In this document: piece by piece, positions 42,102 through 50,868 of the stretch | Position numbering within the stretch: position 1 is the first letter of the stretch | Layout of the letters: every line of letters begins with the position of its first letter | Assembly (NCBI RefSeq): GCF_001620365.2 | Contig: NZ_LQMT02000040.1 | Span: 1,932-65,931 of the forward strand | Direction: 5' to 3' | Length of the DNA: 64,000 nt | From: Amycolatopsis keratiniphila subsp. keratiniphila | GTDB lineage: Bacteria; Actinomycetota; Actinomycetes; Mycobacteriales; Pseudonocardiaceae | Program-made: the position numbers and the translations under genes | The notes under the pieces: model-generated | Databases searched by the model: none | The model's input: the letters and a program-made list of their open reading frames with translations, nothing else | What the model was told of the DNA's origin: nothing

Positions 42102-43250
42102 TCACTTCCGGAGATTTCCGAAGAATTCCCGGAGCTCGGCCACCACGTCGCCTGGGACGGCCATCGCGACCATGTGGCTGGGGCTGTCGTGATCGGCCCA
42201 GCGCACGACGTCGTTCTTGCGGGAGGCGATCGTGCGCAGCGCGGACGGCCCGCCGTGGGAGACGCCGGTCGGCACCACCGTCTGGTCCATCGGCATCGCG
42301 GCCTGGCCCTCGTAGTAGGGCCACAGCGACGTGCCGCCGGTCCCGGTCAGCCAGTACAGCGTCGCGTTGGTGAGGAGCAGGTCGCGGTCGATCGGCTCGG
42401 CGGGCGCGGTGCCGTCGGGCCAGCCGTCGAACTCCTTGAACCGTTCCACCAGGTACGCCAGCTGCGCGACCGGCGAATCGAGGAACCCGAAGCTCAGCGT
42501 CTGCGGCCTGTTCGTCAGGTACGGCGCATATCCGCTGCCGCCCGCGAAGCGCTCCATCAGGCCCGCCAGATCGGCCTGATCCTGTTCGGTGAGCCCGTCG
42601 AAGTCGGCCGGATCGCCCATCGGCACCCCGAGGCCGGACGTGATGTGCGAGCCGATGACGTGCTCGGGCGCGTGCACCGCGAGGCAGGGCGTCACCAGCG
42701 CGCCGGCGTCGTTCCCGTGCGCGCCATACCGTTCGTATCCGAGACGGCTCATCAGTTCCGCCCAGGTCCGCGCCACCCGCGCGATGTCCCACGGACGTTC
42801 GTCGGCCGGCTCCGGGAACGGCGAGAAACCGAAGCCCGGCAAGGACGGCGCGACGACGTGGAAGGCGCGTGAGGGGTCGAGGCCGTGGGCTCGCGGGTCG
42901 GTGAGCGGGCCGAGCACGTTCAGGAATTCGGCGATCGAGTTGGGCCAGCTGTGCGTCATGATCAGCGGGATCGCGTCCGGCTCCGGCGACCGGACGTGCA
43001 GGAAGTGCACACGCTGACCGTCGATCTCGGTGAGGTACTGCGGGAACTCGTTGAGCTGCTTCTCCCACGCGCGCCAGTCGTAGCCGTCTCGCCAGTATTC
43101 GGCCAGGTCCTTGAGGTAGGCGACGGGGACGCCGCGGCTCCACTCGGCACCGGGCAGCGCCGACGGCCAGCGGGTGCGGGCCAGGCGGTCGGTCAGGTCG
43201 TCCAGATCGGACTGCGGGATGTCGATGCGGAACTGCTCGATGTCGGTCAT
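42102..43250 (-). CDS. Epoxide hydrolase (EHN-domain family)
   Basis: A 382-residue enzyme with the N-terminal EHN domain of microsomal-type epoxide hydrolases (RIDIPQSDLDDLTDRLARTR to YWRDGYDWRAWEKQLNEFPQ). The oxyanion motif is H100-S-W-P and the nucleophile D181 in HGNDAG, replacing the more usual GGDWG. The probable catalytic His is in DSPSHMVAM. These enzymes open epoxides by an Asp-ester mechanism. ATG at 43250 begins MTDIEQF; an upstream in-frame start has no ribosome binding site. It is followed by the alpha/beta hydrolase gene. Confidence 0.85.
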   Translation of the reverse strand: MTDIEQFRIDIPQSDLDDLTDRLARTRWPSALPGAEWSRGVPVAYLKDLAEYWRDGYDWRAWEKQLNEFPQYLTEIDGQRVHFLHVRSPEPDAIPLIMTHSWPNSIAEFLNVLGPLTDPRAHGLDPSRAFHVVAPSLPGFGFSPFPEPADERPWDIARVARTWAELMSRLGYERYGAHGNDAGALVTPCLAVHAPEHVIGSHITSGLGVPMGDPADFDGLTEQDQADLAGLMERFAGGSGYAPYLTNRPQTLSFGFLDSPVAQLAYLVERFKEFDGWPDGTAPAEPIDRDLLLTNATLYWLTGTGGTSLWPYYEGQAAMPMDQTVVPTGVSHGGPSALRTIASRKNDVVRWADHDSPSHMVAMAVPGDVVAELREFFGNLRK

Positions 43251-43547
43251 GAGATGACCGTAGGGGCCATTCAGGCCAGATCCTGACCTAAATGCCCCCC
43301 CTCGCACTTAGCCGACTAACTGCGGGCTCGTGGTCGAGCGTGTCGCGAAAGCCTTGGCGTTCGGGGAGGACGAAGGGAGCTTTCCCCGCATCCGATGCGA
43401 TGAAAGTCCCCTTCGCAACACTGTCTTTGGCCCACCGTGGCGATCCGTCGCATTCGTCCGTGAAGGCCTCCTTAAGGGACCCAGAGTCCCTCAAGGAGGC
43501 CTTCACGGACCGGCCTGCGATTGCCGAGCGACCCCGCGTTCAGCCGG
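43251..43547. other. Gene-free interval with two inverted repeats
   Basis: No coding sequence is supported here. The interval holds the strong hairpin at 43456-43510 and a weaker one at about 43371-43411. In the latter, CGAAGGGAGCTTTC pairs with GAAAGTCCCCTTCG with two mismatches. Short words such as GATGAAAGTCCCC look like remnants of the same kind of repeat. Confidence 0.5.
43456..43510. terminator. 25-bp hairpin after PL8 lyase gene
   Basis: Arms of 25 nt (43456-43480 and 43486-43510) pair with a single mismatch around a 5-nt CCAGA loop. It lies downstream of the PL8 gene (minus strand) and upstream of the epoxide hydrolase gene, and would end PL8 transcription. Confidence 0.65.
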
Positions 43548-45890
43548 CTAAACGCGGACGATCTGCGTAGCGCCGAAGGTGTCCTTCACCGGCACCTCGA
43601 AGGTCTTCCGCCGCACGGTCACGCGCAGGACCTCCTGACGCTGCGTCGGATCCGAGACCGCCAGCTGCCAGCCGTTCCCCGTCCGGCCGAGCGCCACCGA
43701 AGCCGGACCGGACACCGACACCTCGTCGACGGACCCGGCCTCGAAGAAGTTCGCCAGCAGGGTCGCGTCCCACAACCGGACGGCCTGCACGGTCGTGGTG
43801 TTGGACCGCACGCGCCACGACCAGGCCGAGGCGATCGTCTGCAGTACCGACGCGGTCGGCAGGACGGCGTACGCGTAGCTCGCGTTCGACGGCTTGGCCC
43901 CGTGCTCGATGACCAGCTTCTGGTACCGCCGGGTGTACGGCACCGTGGTGCCCTTGGTGTTGGCGCCTTTGTCGACGTCGCGCCAAGTCCCCGTCCGGTC
44001 CTCACGCAGCGCGGTGACCTCGGCGTCGTCGAGGAGGACGTAACCGCCGACCCGTTCGAGATGCAGCCATCGCTTGCGCCGCAAGGACTCCGAACCCTCG
44101 ACGAGACGACCGTCGGCCAGAAGGACACCGGTGCCGTTCTCGCCGAGATTACGGTTCTCGATCGTGGTCCGGATCCGCTCGCCGGAGGTGTCGGTGATCC
44201 CGGCACCGAGGCACAGCACACCGGACGGCGTGAAGAACCACGACTTCTTCGCGGTCAGCGTGCCGTCCTGCGAGACGAAGTCGAGGGCGTGCGCGCCGTG
44301 TCGCGCGTCCCAGCGGACACCGCCGCAGTGATCCTTGCCGGTCAGCGGGACCGACTCGAGTTTCGGGGTCGGACCGCTCTTGGTGGTCGTACCCGGCAGC
44401 AGCAGTGGGTCGACCGTCGGCCAGTAGGCGTCGGTGAAGTGCCCCTTCGCCTTGGGCAGGAACAGATACAGCGAACCGTCGCCGACGTACCAGCCGTGCA
44501 GGTTCATCGAGTTGATCGACTCGTACCGCGAGATCCGCGTCGAGGCGACGCCGAGCGAGGCCGACCAGCCTTCGGTGATGTGCACCATCCGGTCCTGCTG
44601 GCCGAACACGCGATGCGTCGCGACCGTCCGCGTCGCCCGCACCTTGGTCGCCAGCAATTCCTGCGCGAACTCGATACCGGGGATGCCGACGAGATCCGGC
44701 CCCGGCGCGAACCGTTCGGGATCGGGGATCTCGAGGTACGGTGCGAAAGTGTCCTCGGTGATCCACTTCGCGGCGAGACCGCCGAGCTCCTCCTTGCGTT
44801 TCCCGCTCGCCGACCGGGCCAGCAGGACCACCGCACCGGTGAGCTGGTGCCCGATGTCGTGCGCGGATTCCCCTTGCCGGGAAAGGAACCGGCCGCGGAC
44901 CGACTCCATCAGCGCGCCCGCGTACACGAACGGCGCGAACGTGTCGGAGACCAGCGCGTACGCCGCGTCGCGGACGTCGGCGGGCAGTTCGAACTCCGTG
45001 CCCTTGGTGACGTGGATGGCGGACGCGACGGCGGTGAGCAGGATGATCCCGTAGTGCCCGGGATACGGCACCGAATCGTGCTGCAGGAACGAGCCGTCGG
45101 TGTGGAAACCGTCACCGGCGGAGCGGTGGAGCTTGGCGATGACACTCGCCGCTCCCCCGCCTTCGACGTCGGTGAACGCGCCGACACCGCGTTCGATCCG
45201 CCCGGCGTCGCCCAGCATCGCGCCGGAGACGATGGAGATCGTCGACTTGTCCGCGCGGTTGGCGCCGGTCTCGACGACGCTCGGATTGTTGGTGCGGCGG
45301 TTCGGGTCGCCGGAGAACTTCAGTACCGGCTTCAGATACTTGGCGAGCTCGTCCTGGGTGAGCTCGTCGGCGACCGTCGCGAGGATGTGCAGCAGGTAGA
45401 GCGGGATGCCGATCTCGTAGGTGTACCAGTTGCCGATCTCGGCGGTCTTCTCGCTGTACTGATCGCTGGTGTACAGCAGTTCCAGCGCGCCCTTGATCCG
45501 GGCGAGCACCGCGGGGTCGCCCGCGAGCGCGCCGCCGGGAGTACCCCAGTTGACCGCGATCGCGCGGAGCCGGGCGTACATCGACGTCGTGAATTCGCTG
45601 CCGGGGCCGAGCGGCAGGTCCTTCCACAGTGGACCGTCGCCGACCGTCATGCTGTCGTGGTACGCCTTCGCGACCCTGTCGAGATTCGCCAGCGCGGCCG
45701 TGCGCTCCGCCGACGGCCGGTTGATACCGGTTTGCAGTTCGCGGTAGCCGGTCACGATGGACGACGAGCCCGGAGCCGCGGGCTGCGCGGACGAGGTGCC
45801 CGCGAGTGCTGATGTGAGCGCCACCGAAGCGGCCGCTGCCGCGCCTCCCCGCAAGGCCGTTCTCCTGTCGAAGCAACCGAATCCGGACAT
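43548..45890 (-). CDS. Tat-exported polysaccharide lyase family 8
   Basis: A 780-residue secreted lyase. The N-terminus carries a twin-arginine signal (FDRRTALRGGAAAAA). The PL8 catalytic Asn-His-Tyr set is visible as N211 (ETGANR), H271 (GSFLQHD) and Y280 (YPGHYG), all in the N-terminal alpha-toroid; beta-sandwich domains follow. PL8 enzymes cut hyaluronate, chondroitin or xanthan by beta-elimination and leave unsaturated uronic acid ends. ATG at 45890 has GGGAGG 7 nt upstream. It lies beside the uronate-degrading operon, which fits supply of uronates. No unsaturated glucuronyl hydrolase gene is in the window. Confidence 0.87.
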   Translation of the reverse strand: MSGFGCFDRRTALRGGAAAAASVALTSALAGTSSAQPAAPGSSSIVTGYRELQTGINRPSAERTAALANLDRVAKAYHDSMTVGDGPLWKDLPLGPGSEFTTSMYARLRAIAVNWGTPGGALAGDPAVLARIKGALELLYTSDQYSEKTAEIGNWYTYEIGIPLYLLHILATVADELTQDELAKYLKPVLKFSGDPNRRTNNPSVVETGANRADKSTISIVSGAMLGDAGRIERGVGAFTDVEGGGAASVIAKLHRSAGDGFHTDGSFLQHDSVPYPGHYGIILLTAVASAIHVTKGTEFELPADVRDAAYALVSDTFAPFVYAGALMESVRGRFLSRQGESAHDIGHQLTGAVVLLARSASGKRKEELGGLAAKWITEDTFAPYLEIPDPERFAPGPDLVGIPGIEFAQELLATKVRATRTVATHRVFGQQDRMVHITEGWSASLGVASTRISRYESINSMNLHGWYVGDGSLYLFLPKAKGHFTDAYWPTVDPLLLPGTTTKSGPTPKLESVPLTGKDHCGGVRWDARHGAHALDFVSQDGTLTAKKSWFFTPSGVLCLGAGITDTSGERIRTTIENRNLGENGTGVLLADGRLVEGSESLRRKRWLHLERVGGYVLLDDAEVTALREDRTGTWRDVDKGANTKGTTVPYTRRYQKLVIEHGAKPSNASYAYAVLPTASVLQTIASAWSWRVRSNTTTVQAVRLWDATLLANFFEAGSVDEVSVSGPASVALGRTGNGWQLAVSDPTQRQEVLRVTVRRKTFEVPVKDTFGATQIVRV

Positions 45891-45948
45891 GACAGTGCCT
45901 CCCAAAAGGGGTCAGAGACGGATCAAGGGCGGCGGCGGGTGCTGGGGT

Positions 45949-45994
45949 CTCGTGAGTGATTTGGGTCGTTAGAACGACCCAAATCACTCACGAG
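45949..45994. terminator. 22-bp perfect hairpin after aldehyde dehydrogenase gene
   Basis: Perfect 22-nt arms (45949-45970 and 45973-45994) are separated by only 2 nt. It begins 3 nt after the last gene of the uronate operon on the minus strand and would separate that operon from the PL8 gene. Confidence 0.65.
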
Positions 45995-45997
45995 CTT

Positions 45998-47455
45998 TTA
46001 GCGCTTCCCGTCGGTCCTGCGAGGCAGGTCCCACGGGTTGTTCTCCTGCAACGGTTCCGGCAGCAGCGCGTCGGGGAAGCCCTGCCAGGCGATCGGTCGC
46101 AGGAACCGCTCGATCGCGGCGGTGCCGACCGAGGTACTGGTCGGCGCGGTGGTCGCCGGGTAGGGACCACCGTGTTCCTGTGCCCAGGTGACGGTGACGC
46201 CGGTCGGCCAGTCGTTCCACAGCAGACGGCCGGCGACCCGGGTCAGGGACGGGAGGACCTGGCGGATCCAGTCCACATCGGACTCTTCGCCCTGGATGGT
46301 CGCGGTGAGCCCCGGTTCCATCACGCCGAGCAGGCTGATCAGCTCGGCCTGATCGGTGTAGGTGACGATCAGCGACGCCGGGCCGAAGCACTCCTCGCGG
46401 ACGGTGTCGGCGTCGGCGAGGAACGCTTTGGCGGTGGTGGCGAGCAGCGTCGCGCCGTGCGAAATCCCCTCCGCGCCACCGGATTCCGACAGCACCTCGA
46501 CGCCGTCGACCTCGCTGAGCTTCGCCAATCCGTCGGCGAAACCCGCCGCGATGCGCTCGTTGAGCATCGGCTGCGCCGGGATCGCCGCGACGGCCTCGCG
46601 GAGCGTGTCTTCGAGGCCGTGGCCCTCGGGCAGGAACAGCAGCCCCGGCTTGGTGCAGAACTGCCCGGCACCGAGGGTGAACGAACCCGCGTAGCCCTTG
46701 GCGATCGCCTCACCGCGCGCGTCGATCGCGGCCCGCGTGACGACGACCGGGTTGACGCTGCCGAGTTCGCCGTAGAACGGGATCGGCGACGGCCGCGAGC
46801 TCGCGATATCGAACAGCGCGCGCCCGCCCGGCACGGAACCGGTGAACGACGCCGCCTGGATCCGCGGGTCCTTCAGCGCCGTGACGCCGTTCTGCTGGCC
46901 GTGGATGACCGCGAAGATCCCTTCCGGAGCACCGGCCTCGACCAGCGCGTCACGCAGGACCTCGCCGGTGCGGGCGGACAGCTCCGGATGCCCCGAGTGT
47001 GCCTTGAGCACGACCGGACAGCCCGCGGCCAGTGCCGACGCGGTGTCGCCGCCCGCGACGCTGAACGCGAACGGGAAGTTGCTGGCGGCGAACACCAGCA
47101 CCGGCCCGATCGGGGTGAGCAGCCGCCGGATGTCCGGCCTCGGCCCCATCGGCCACGCGGCGTCCGCGTGGTCGACGGTGGCGCCGAGGAACTCGCCGTC
47201 CGCCAGCACCTCGCCGAACAGGCGCAGCTGGAACGTCGTGCGCTTCAGCTCGCCCTGCAGCCGCGGCGCGGCCGGGAGGTGCGTCTCCTGGTTGGCCAGC
47301 GAGATCAGCTCTTCGGCCGCCGCGTCGAGGGCGTCCGCTGCCGCGTTCAGCCATCCGGCGCGCTGGGCTGGGGTCGCGGCCGCCGTCGTGCCTGCCGCAT
47401 CGGCGGCGGCCGCGAGGATCTGTTCGAGCGTGGCGGGATCCGTTGCCTGGCTCAT
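45998..47455 (-). CDS. 2-oxoglutarate semialdehyde dehydrogenase
   Basis: A 485-residue NAD(P)-dependent aldehyde dehydrogenase. The catalytic Cys is C267 (GAGQFCTKPG), the general base E230 (FYGELGSVNP), and the oxyanion region AASNFPFAFSVAGGD. The sequence fits the KGSADH branch that oxidises 2,5-dioxopentanoate to 2-oxoglutarate, the last step of oxidative uronate breakdown. It is the final gene of the operon, with the upstream stop 13 nt before its start and a hairpin directly after it. Cofactor preference cannot be told from the sequence. Confidence 0.87.
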   Translation of the reverse strand: MSQATDPATLEQILAAAADAAGTTAAATPAQRAGWLNAAADALDAAAEELISLANQETHLPAAPRLQGELKRTTFQLRLFGEVLADGEFLGATVDHADAAWPMGPRPDIRRLLTPIGPVLVFAASNFPFAFSVAGGDTASALAAGCPVVLKAHSGHPELSARTGEVLRDALVEAGAPEGIFAVIHGQQNGVTALKDPRIQAASFTGSVPGGRALFDIASSRPSPIPFYGELGSVNPVVVTRAAIDARGEAIAKGYAGSFTLGAGQFCTKPGLLFLPEGHGLEDTLREAVAAIPAQPMLNERIAAGFADGLAKLSEVDGVEVLSESGGAEGISHGATLLATTAKAFLADADTVREECFGPASLIVTYTDQAELISLLGVMEPGLTATIQGEESDVDWIRQVLPSLTRVAGRLLWNDWPTGVTVTWAQEHGGPYPATTAPTSTSVGTAAIERFLRPIAWQGFPDALLPEPLQENNPWDLPRRTDGKR

Positions 47456-47468
47456 TTTCTTGCGTCTC

Positions 47469-48614
47469 CTAGAGTTCTTGCGCGGCGCTGACGGCGGCGA
47501 TGAGATCCGCCCAGCGCCCCGGGCCGGCGAGGCCGAGGTGGTACAGGTGCAGCTCGGTGGCGCCTGCCTTGCCGAGTTCGGTGGTGTAGGCCTCGATGTC
47601 GGGCACCGGGCTCGCCGCCACCGCGGTGATGTAGCTGCCGACGGCGACCTTCTCCGGCAGTTTCGCCCGTGCCGCCTCGACGGCGCCGACGCTGGGACGG
47701 CCGGGTGCCCAGTTCTGCAGCACCACCGCGTCGACGTCGTCCGGGGCCGACGGCGTCAGCCCCGGCAGCGCGCCGGTGACCCACGGGTCCATCGCGCCGT
47801 GCAGCACGATCCTGGGCCCGGACGGGATCTTCTCGAGCACCGCGCGCCGGAGGGCGTCGGTCGCGTTCTGGCGCGTGTCGAGCAGGACCTGCCGCAGCGT
47901 GGGCAGGATCTTGTCCTCGGTGGCACGCAGGTCACCGCTGTCGATCAGCCGCCGGACCTCGGCCCGCAGCTTGCCCAGCGCCTTCACCGGATCCTGCCCG
48001 GCCGCTGCCCAGGCGTCGAGACAGTCGTCGCAGCAGCAGATCGACAGCAGCCGGGCCACCGCGGGCGACCAGACGCCGTCGGTCTTCTCGTGCTGGTGCT
48101 GGTGCACGGCGCCGAGCGGTCCGCAGGCCTCGAGGATGACGGTGGCGAAGTCGAGCCCGGCGAGGCTCTCCGCCGTCACGTTCGCCGCGTACTCGCGGAC
48201 CGCGGGCACGCCGGGGCACAGCGCCCACGGATACCGCTCACCGAAACAGTTGCGCACGGTGAAATCCGGGAATTCCGTGCCCAGCTGCGAGTTGTGCGTC
48301 AGCACGATCCACGCCGCGGCCGGGATCCCCGCCTCGGTCAGCGTCCGGACGGCGTCGCCCGCGCTGTCGCGGCTTTCCACCCAGTCCGGCTCGGCGGGCT
48401 TCAGCTCACCCCACGCCTCGTCGCGCACCGGCCGGTACAGCGCCGCGTGGCGCGCGACGACCGAGGTGCGCTCGGGCGACCAGGGCGTCGCCGCGCGGGC
48501 GCTGTGGTACGACACGGCGACGGCGACCTCGTCGACGCCGAGTTCCCGTACGCGCTCGACGAAGCCGGGATCGTCGACGACGTCCCAGGGGTAGGCGTAT
48601 CCGGTGACCTTCAC
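47469..48614 (-). CDS. Unassigned Cys-rich protein of uronate operon, TIM-barrel-like
   Basis: A 381-residue cytoplasmic protein that I cannot assign to a named family. It starts MKVTGYAYPWDVVDD and shows alternating strands and helices. AAWIVLTHNSQLG, NCFGERYPWALCPGVPAVRE, LDFATVILEACGP, and a CCCDDC cluster at 193-198 occur in the order seen in hypothetical TIM-barrel glycosidase-like proteins, where CP..P..R and a late CxCxxC are typical. HQHQHEK at 171-177 could bind metal. It lies between the glucarate dehydratase and aldehyde dehydrogenase genes, 4 nt after the former, so a role in uronate release or lactone opening is plausible but unproven. Confidence 0.7.
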   Translation of the reverse strand: MKVTGYAYPWDVVDDPGFVERVRELGVDEVAVAVSYHSARAATPWSPERTSVVARHAALYRPVRDEAWGELKPAEPDWVESRDSAGDAVRTLTEAGIPAAAWIVLTHNSQLGTEFPDFTVRNCFGERYPWALCPGVPAVREYAANVTAESLAGLDFATVILEACGPLGAVHQHQHEKTDGVWSPAVARLLSICCCDDCLDAWAAAGQDPVKALGKLRAEVRRLIDSGDLRATEDKILPTLRQVLLDTRQNATDALRRAVLEKIPSGPRIVLHGAMDPWVTGALPGLTPSAPDDVDAVVLQNWAPGRPSVGAVEAARAKLPEKVAVGSYITAVAASPVPDIEAYTTELGKAGATELHLYHLGLAGPGRWADLIAAVSAAQEL

Positions 48615-48618
48615 CCTG

Positions 48619-49875
48619 TCACCACCGTGCCGTGTTCGGTTCGAAGCTTCCCACGAACTTCCGCATATAGGTCACGTCATCCCGTTTGGTCTGTCCACTT
48701 CGGACATAGTCTTCATGGGCCCGTGCCAGCGCGTCGGGGTCGAGTTCGACCCCCAGCCCCGGCTTGTCGGGCACCGCGACCGCACCGTCGGCGAACTCCA
48801 GCGCACCCGGGGCGATGACGTCGGCCGTCTTCCACGGCCAGTGGGTGTCGCAGGCGTAGGTCAGGTGCGGCGTCGCCGCGGCCACGTGCACCATAGCGGC
48901 CAGACTGATCCCGAGATGACTGTTCGAATGCATGGAAAGACCCACGTCGAAGCATTCCGCCGTGGTGGAGAGGGCCTGGGTGTCCCGCAGACCACCCCAG
49001 TAATGATGGTCCGAAAGTACGACCCCGACCGCTCGCTGCCGGAAGGCGGGCTCGATGTCCGCGAAGCGCACGACGCACATGTTCGTGGCCAGCGGCATGT
49101 TCGCCTTCTCCGCGACCCGCGCCATGCCCTCGATACCCGGTGTCGGGTCTTCGAGGTATTCAAGGACCCCGTCGAGTTCTTCGGCGACCCGGATCCCGGT
49201 CTCGACGGTCCACGCCGCGTTCGGGTCGATGCGGAGCGGGTGGTCCGGGAAGGCGTCCGCGAGCGCGCGGATCCCGTCCATCTCCTGGTCGGGGTCGAAA
49301 GCCCCGCCCTTGAGCTTGATGGAGCCGAAGCCGTACTCCTCCACCATGCGGCGTGCCTCGCCGACGAGCGCGTCCGGCGTGGTCACCTCGCCCCACGAGT
49401 CCTCCTCGGCGCCGAGGTGGGCACCGAACTTGTAGAACAGGTAGGCGGAGAAGTCGACCTTGTCGCGCGCCTTGCCACCGAGCAGGTCCACGACCGGCCT
49501 GCCGAGGTAGTGGCCCTGCGCGTCGAGCGCCGCCACCTCGAACAGCGAGTACACGCTGGCCACGGTCTTGCTGACGGAGAAGCCGCCGGTCAGCCCGTGC
49601 GCGTCGGCGAAGACGACCTCGCCCAGCGTGGTGGCGACCTTCCGGCGGAGACCGGGCAGGTCGAACACGTCGTGCCCCTTGAGTTCCGGGAGCACCTTCC
49701 TGACCTGGTCGAGGAAGGCGAGGTCACCGTAGGACTCACCGAGGCCGACCACGCCGTCCTCGCAGATCAGCTGGACGACACCGCGCAGCGCGAACGGCTC
49801 GTGCACGCCCATCGCGTTGAGCAGCGGAGGGTCGGCGAACGCGACCGGGGTCAGGACGACGTCGAGAACCTTCAT
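48619..49875 (-). CDS. gudD: Glucarate dehydratase, enolase superfamily
   Basis: A 418-residue enzyme that dehydrates D-glucarate to 5-dehydro-4-deoxyglucarate. Catalytic parts of the enolase superfamily are visible: K187-L-K189 on the second strand, metal ligands near D217, E242 and N265, and the D289/H316 dyad (LSDHH and SMHSNSHLG). The HSNSHLG block is typical of glucarate dehydratases. It starts 2 nt before the stop region of the KdgD-type gene, so the two are translationally linked. It is the second enzyme of the pathway after uronate dehydrogenase. Confidence 0.9.
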   Translation of the reverse strand: MKVLDVVLTPVAFADPPLLNAMGVHEPFALRGVVQLICEDGVVGLGESYGDLAFLDQVRKVLPELKGHDVFDLPGLRRKVATTLGEVVFADAHGLTGGFSVSKTVASVYSLFEVAALDAQGHYLGRPVVDLLGGKARDKVDFSAYLFYKFGAHLGAEEDSWGEVTTPDALVGEARRMVEEYGFGSIKLKGGAFDPDQEMDGIRALADAFPDHPLRIDPNAAWTVETGIRVAEELDGVLEYLEDPTPGIEGMARVAEKANMPLATNMCVVRFADIEPAFRQRAVGVVLSDHHYWGGLRDTQALSTTAECFDVGLSMHSNSHLGISLAAMVHVAAATPHLTYACDTHWPWKTADVIAPGALEFADGAVAVPDKPGLGVELDPDALARAHEDYVRSGQTKRDDVTYMRKFVGSFEPNTARW

Positions 49876-49877
49876 CT

Positions 49878-50822
49878 TCAGGCACCGGCCTCGACGGACT
49901 TGAGGACGGCGAATCCGTCGTCGATGATCTTCTCCAGGCGGGCGATCTGGTCCGCGGTGGGCTCGACCAGCGGCGGCCGCACCGAGCCGACCTTGTCCCC
50001 GCGCAGCCGCGCCGCGGCCTTGACCAGCGACACGGCGAAGCCCTGCCCCTCATCCCGCAACGCGACCAGCGGAAGGTAGAACCCGGCGAGCAGCGCCTCC
50101 ATGACGGCGTCGTCGTTCTCCGCGAGCGCGCGGTGGAACCGGGCCGCGATCTCGGGCGCGAAGCAGTGCACGGCCGAGGAGTACCGCGCCACGCCGACCG
50201 CGGAGTAGGCGCGCGCGGAGACCTCCGCCGTCGGAAGACCGTTGAAGAACAGGAAATCCCGGGCCCGGTCGGTGCCGACGGAGCGGATCGTGGTGATGAT
50301 CCGGCTCATGAGTTCGACGTCGCCGAAGCCGTCCTTGATGCCGACCACCGACGGGATGCCGAGCAGTTCCACCGCCGAGTCCGGGGTGAACACGCCGGTG
50401 GACCGGTGGTAGACGATCACCGGGATCGAGGAATCCCCGACGGCGTACCGGACGTGGTCGACCAGCCCGGACGGCGGACCGGTGACCAGGTACGGCGGCA
50501 GGAGGAGGACGCCGTCCGCGCCGCCCGCCTCCGCCGCCGCGATCCCGGCACGGGCCGAGGCCGCACCGCCGCCGGCGCCGACCCAGACGGGCACGCGCCC
50601 GGCCACGACCTCACGAGCCTTACGCAGGATCGCTGCGTGCTCGTCCGGGGACAGCGAGCTGAATTCGCCCGTACCGCAGGCGACGAACAGCGCACCGGCT
50701 CCGGCGGCCACGTGGCTCTCGACGGTTTCCGCGAACGCGTCGAGGTTGAGTTCCAGCCCCTCGGTGAAGGGGGTCAGGGGGAACGCCAGTAGGCCGTCGA
50801 GTTCGATCTTGGGCTGTGCCAT
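49878..50822 (-). CDS. 5-dehydro-4-deoxyglucarate dehydratase
   Basis: A 314-residue DapA-superfamily enzyme that dehydrates and decarboxylates 5-dehydro-4-deoxyglucarate to 2,5-dioxopentanoate (EC 4.2.1.41). The Schiff-base lysine is K163 in VGIKDGFGD and the tyrosine is Y138 in VIVYHRSTG; ACGTGEFSSLSPDEH is the substrate carboxylate loop. IVYHRS and the GDVELM segment distinguish this branch from dihydrodipicolinate synthase. It follows the transporter gene by 46 bp on the same strand. Confidence 0.9.
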   Translation of the reverse strand: MAQPKIELDGLLAFPLTPFTEGLELNLDAFAETVESHVAAGAGALFVACGTGEFSSLSPDEHAAILRKAREVVAGRVPVWVGAGGGAASARAGIAAAEAGGADGVLLLPPYLVTGPPSGLVDHVRYAVGDSSIPVIVYHRSTGVFTPDSAVELLGIPSVVGIKDGFGDVELMSRIITTIRSVGTDRARDFLFFNGLPTAEVSARAYSAVGVARYSSAVHCFAPEIAARFHRALAENDDAVMEALLAGFYLPLVALRDEGQGFAVSLVKAAARLRGDKVGSVRPPLVEPTADQIARLEKIIDDGFAVLKSVEAGA

Positions 50823-50868
50823 GGATTTCTCTTTCGTTCTTTGTGGATGGTCCCGGGTACGGGCCCGG

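Noticed and set aside
43371..43411. Second terminator in the 43.3-kb gap
   Set aside because: The stem has two central mismatches and lies far from any stop codon, so it is mentioned only under the gap.
43521..45812. 763-codon plus-strand open frame opposite the PL8 gene
   Set aside because: It is a shadow frame caused by GC-rich third positions. The minus-strand frame has a Tat signal and PL8 catalytic residues.
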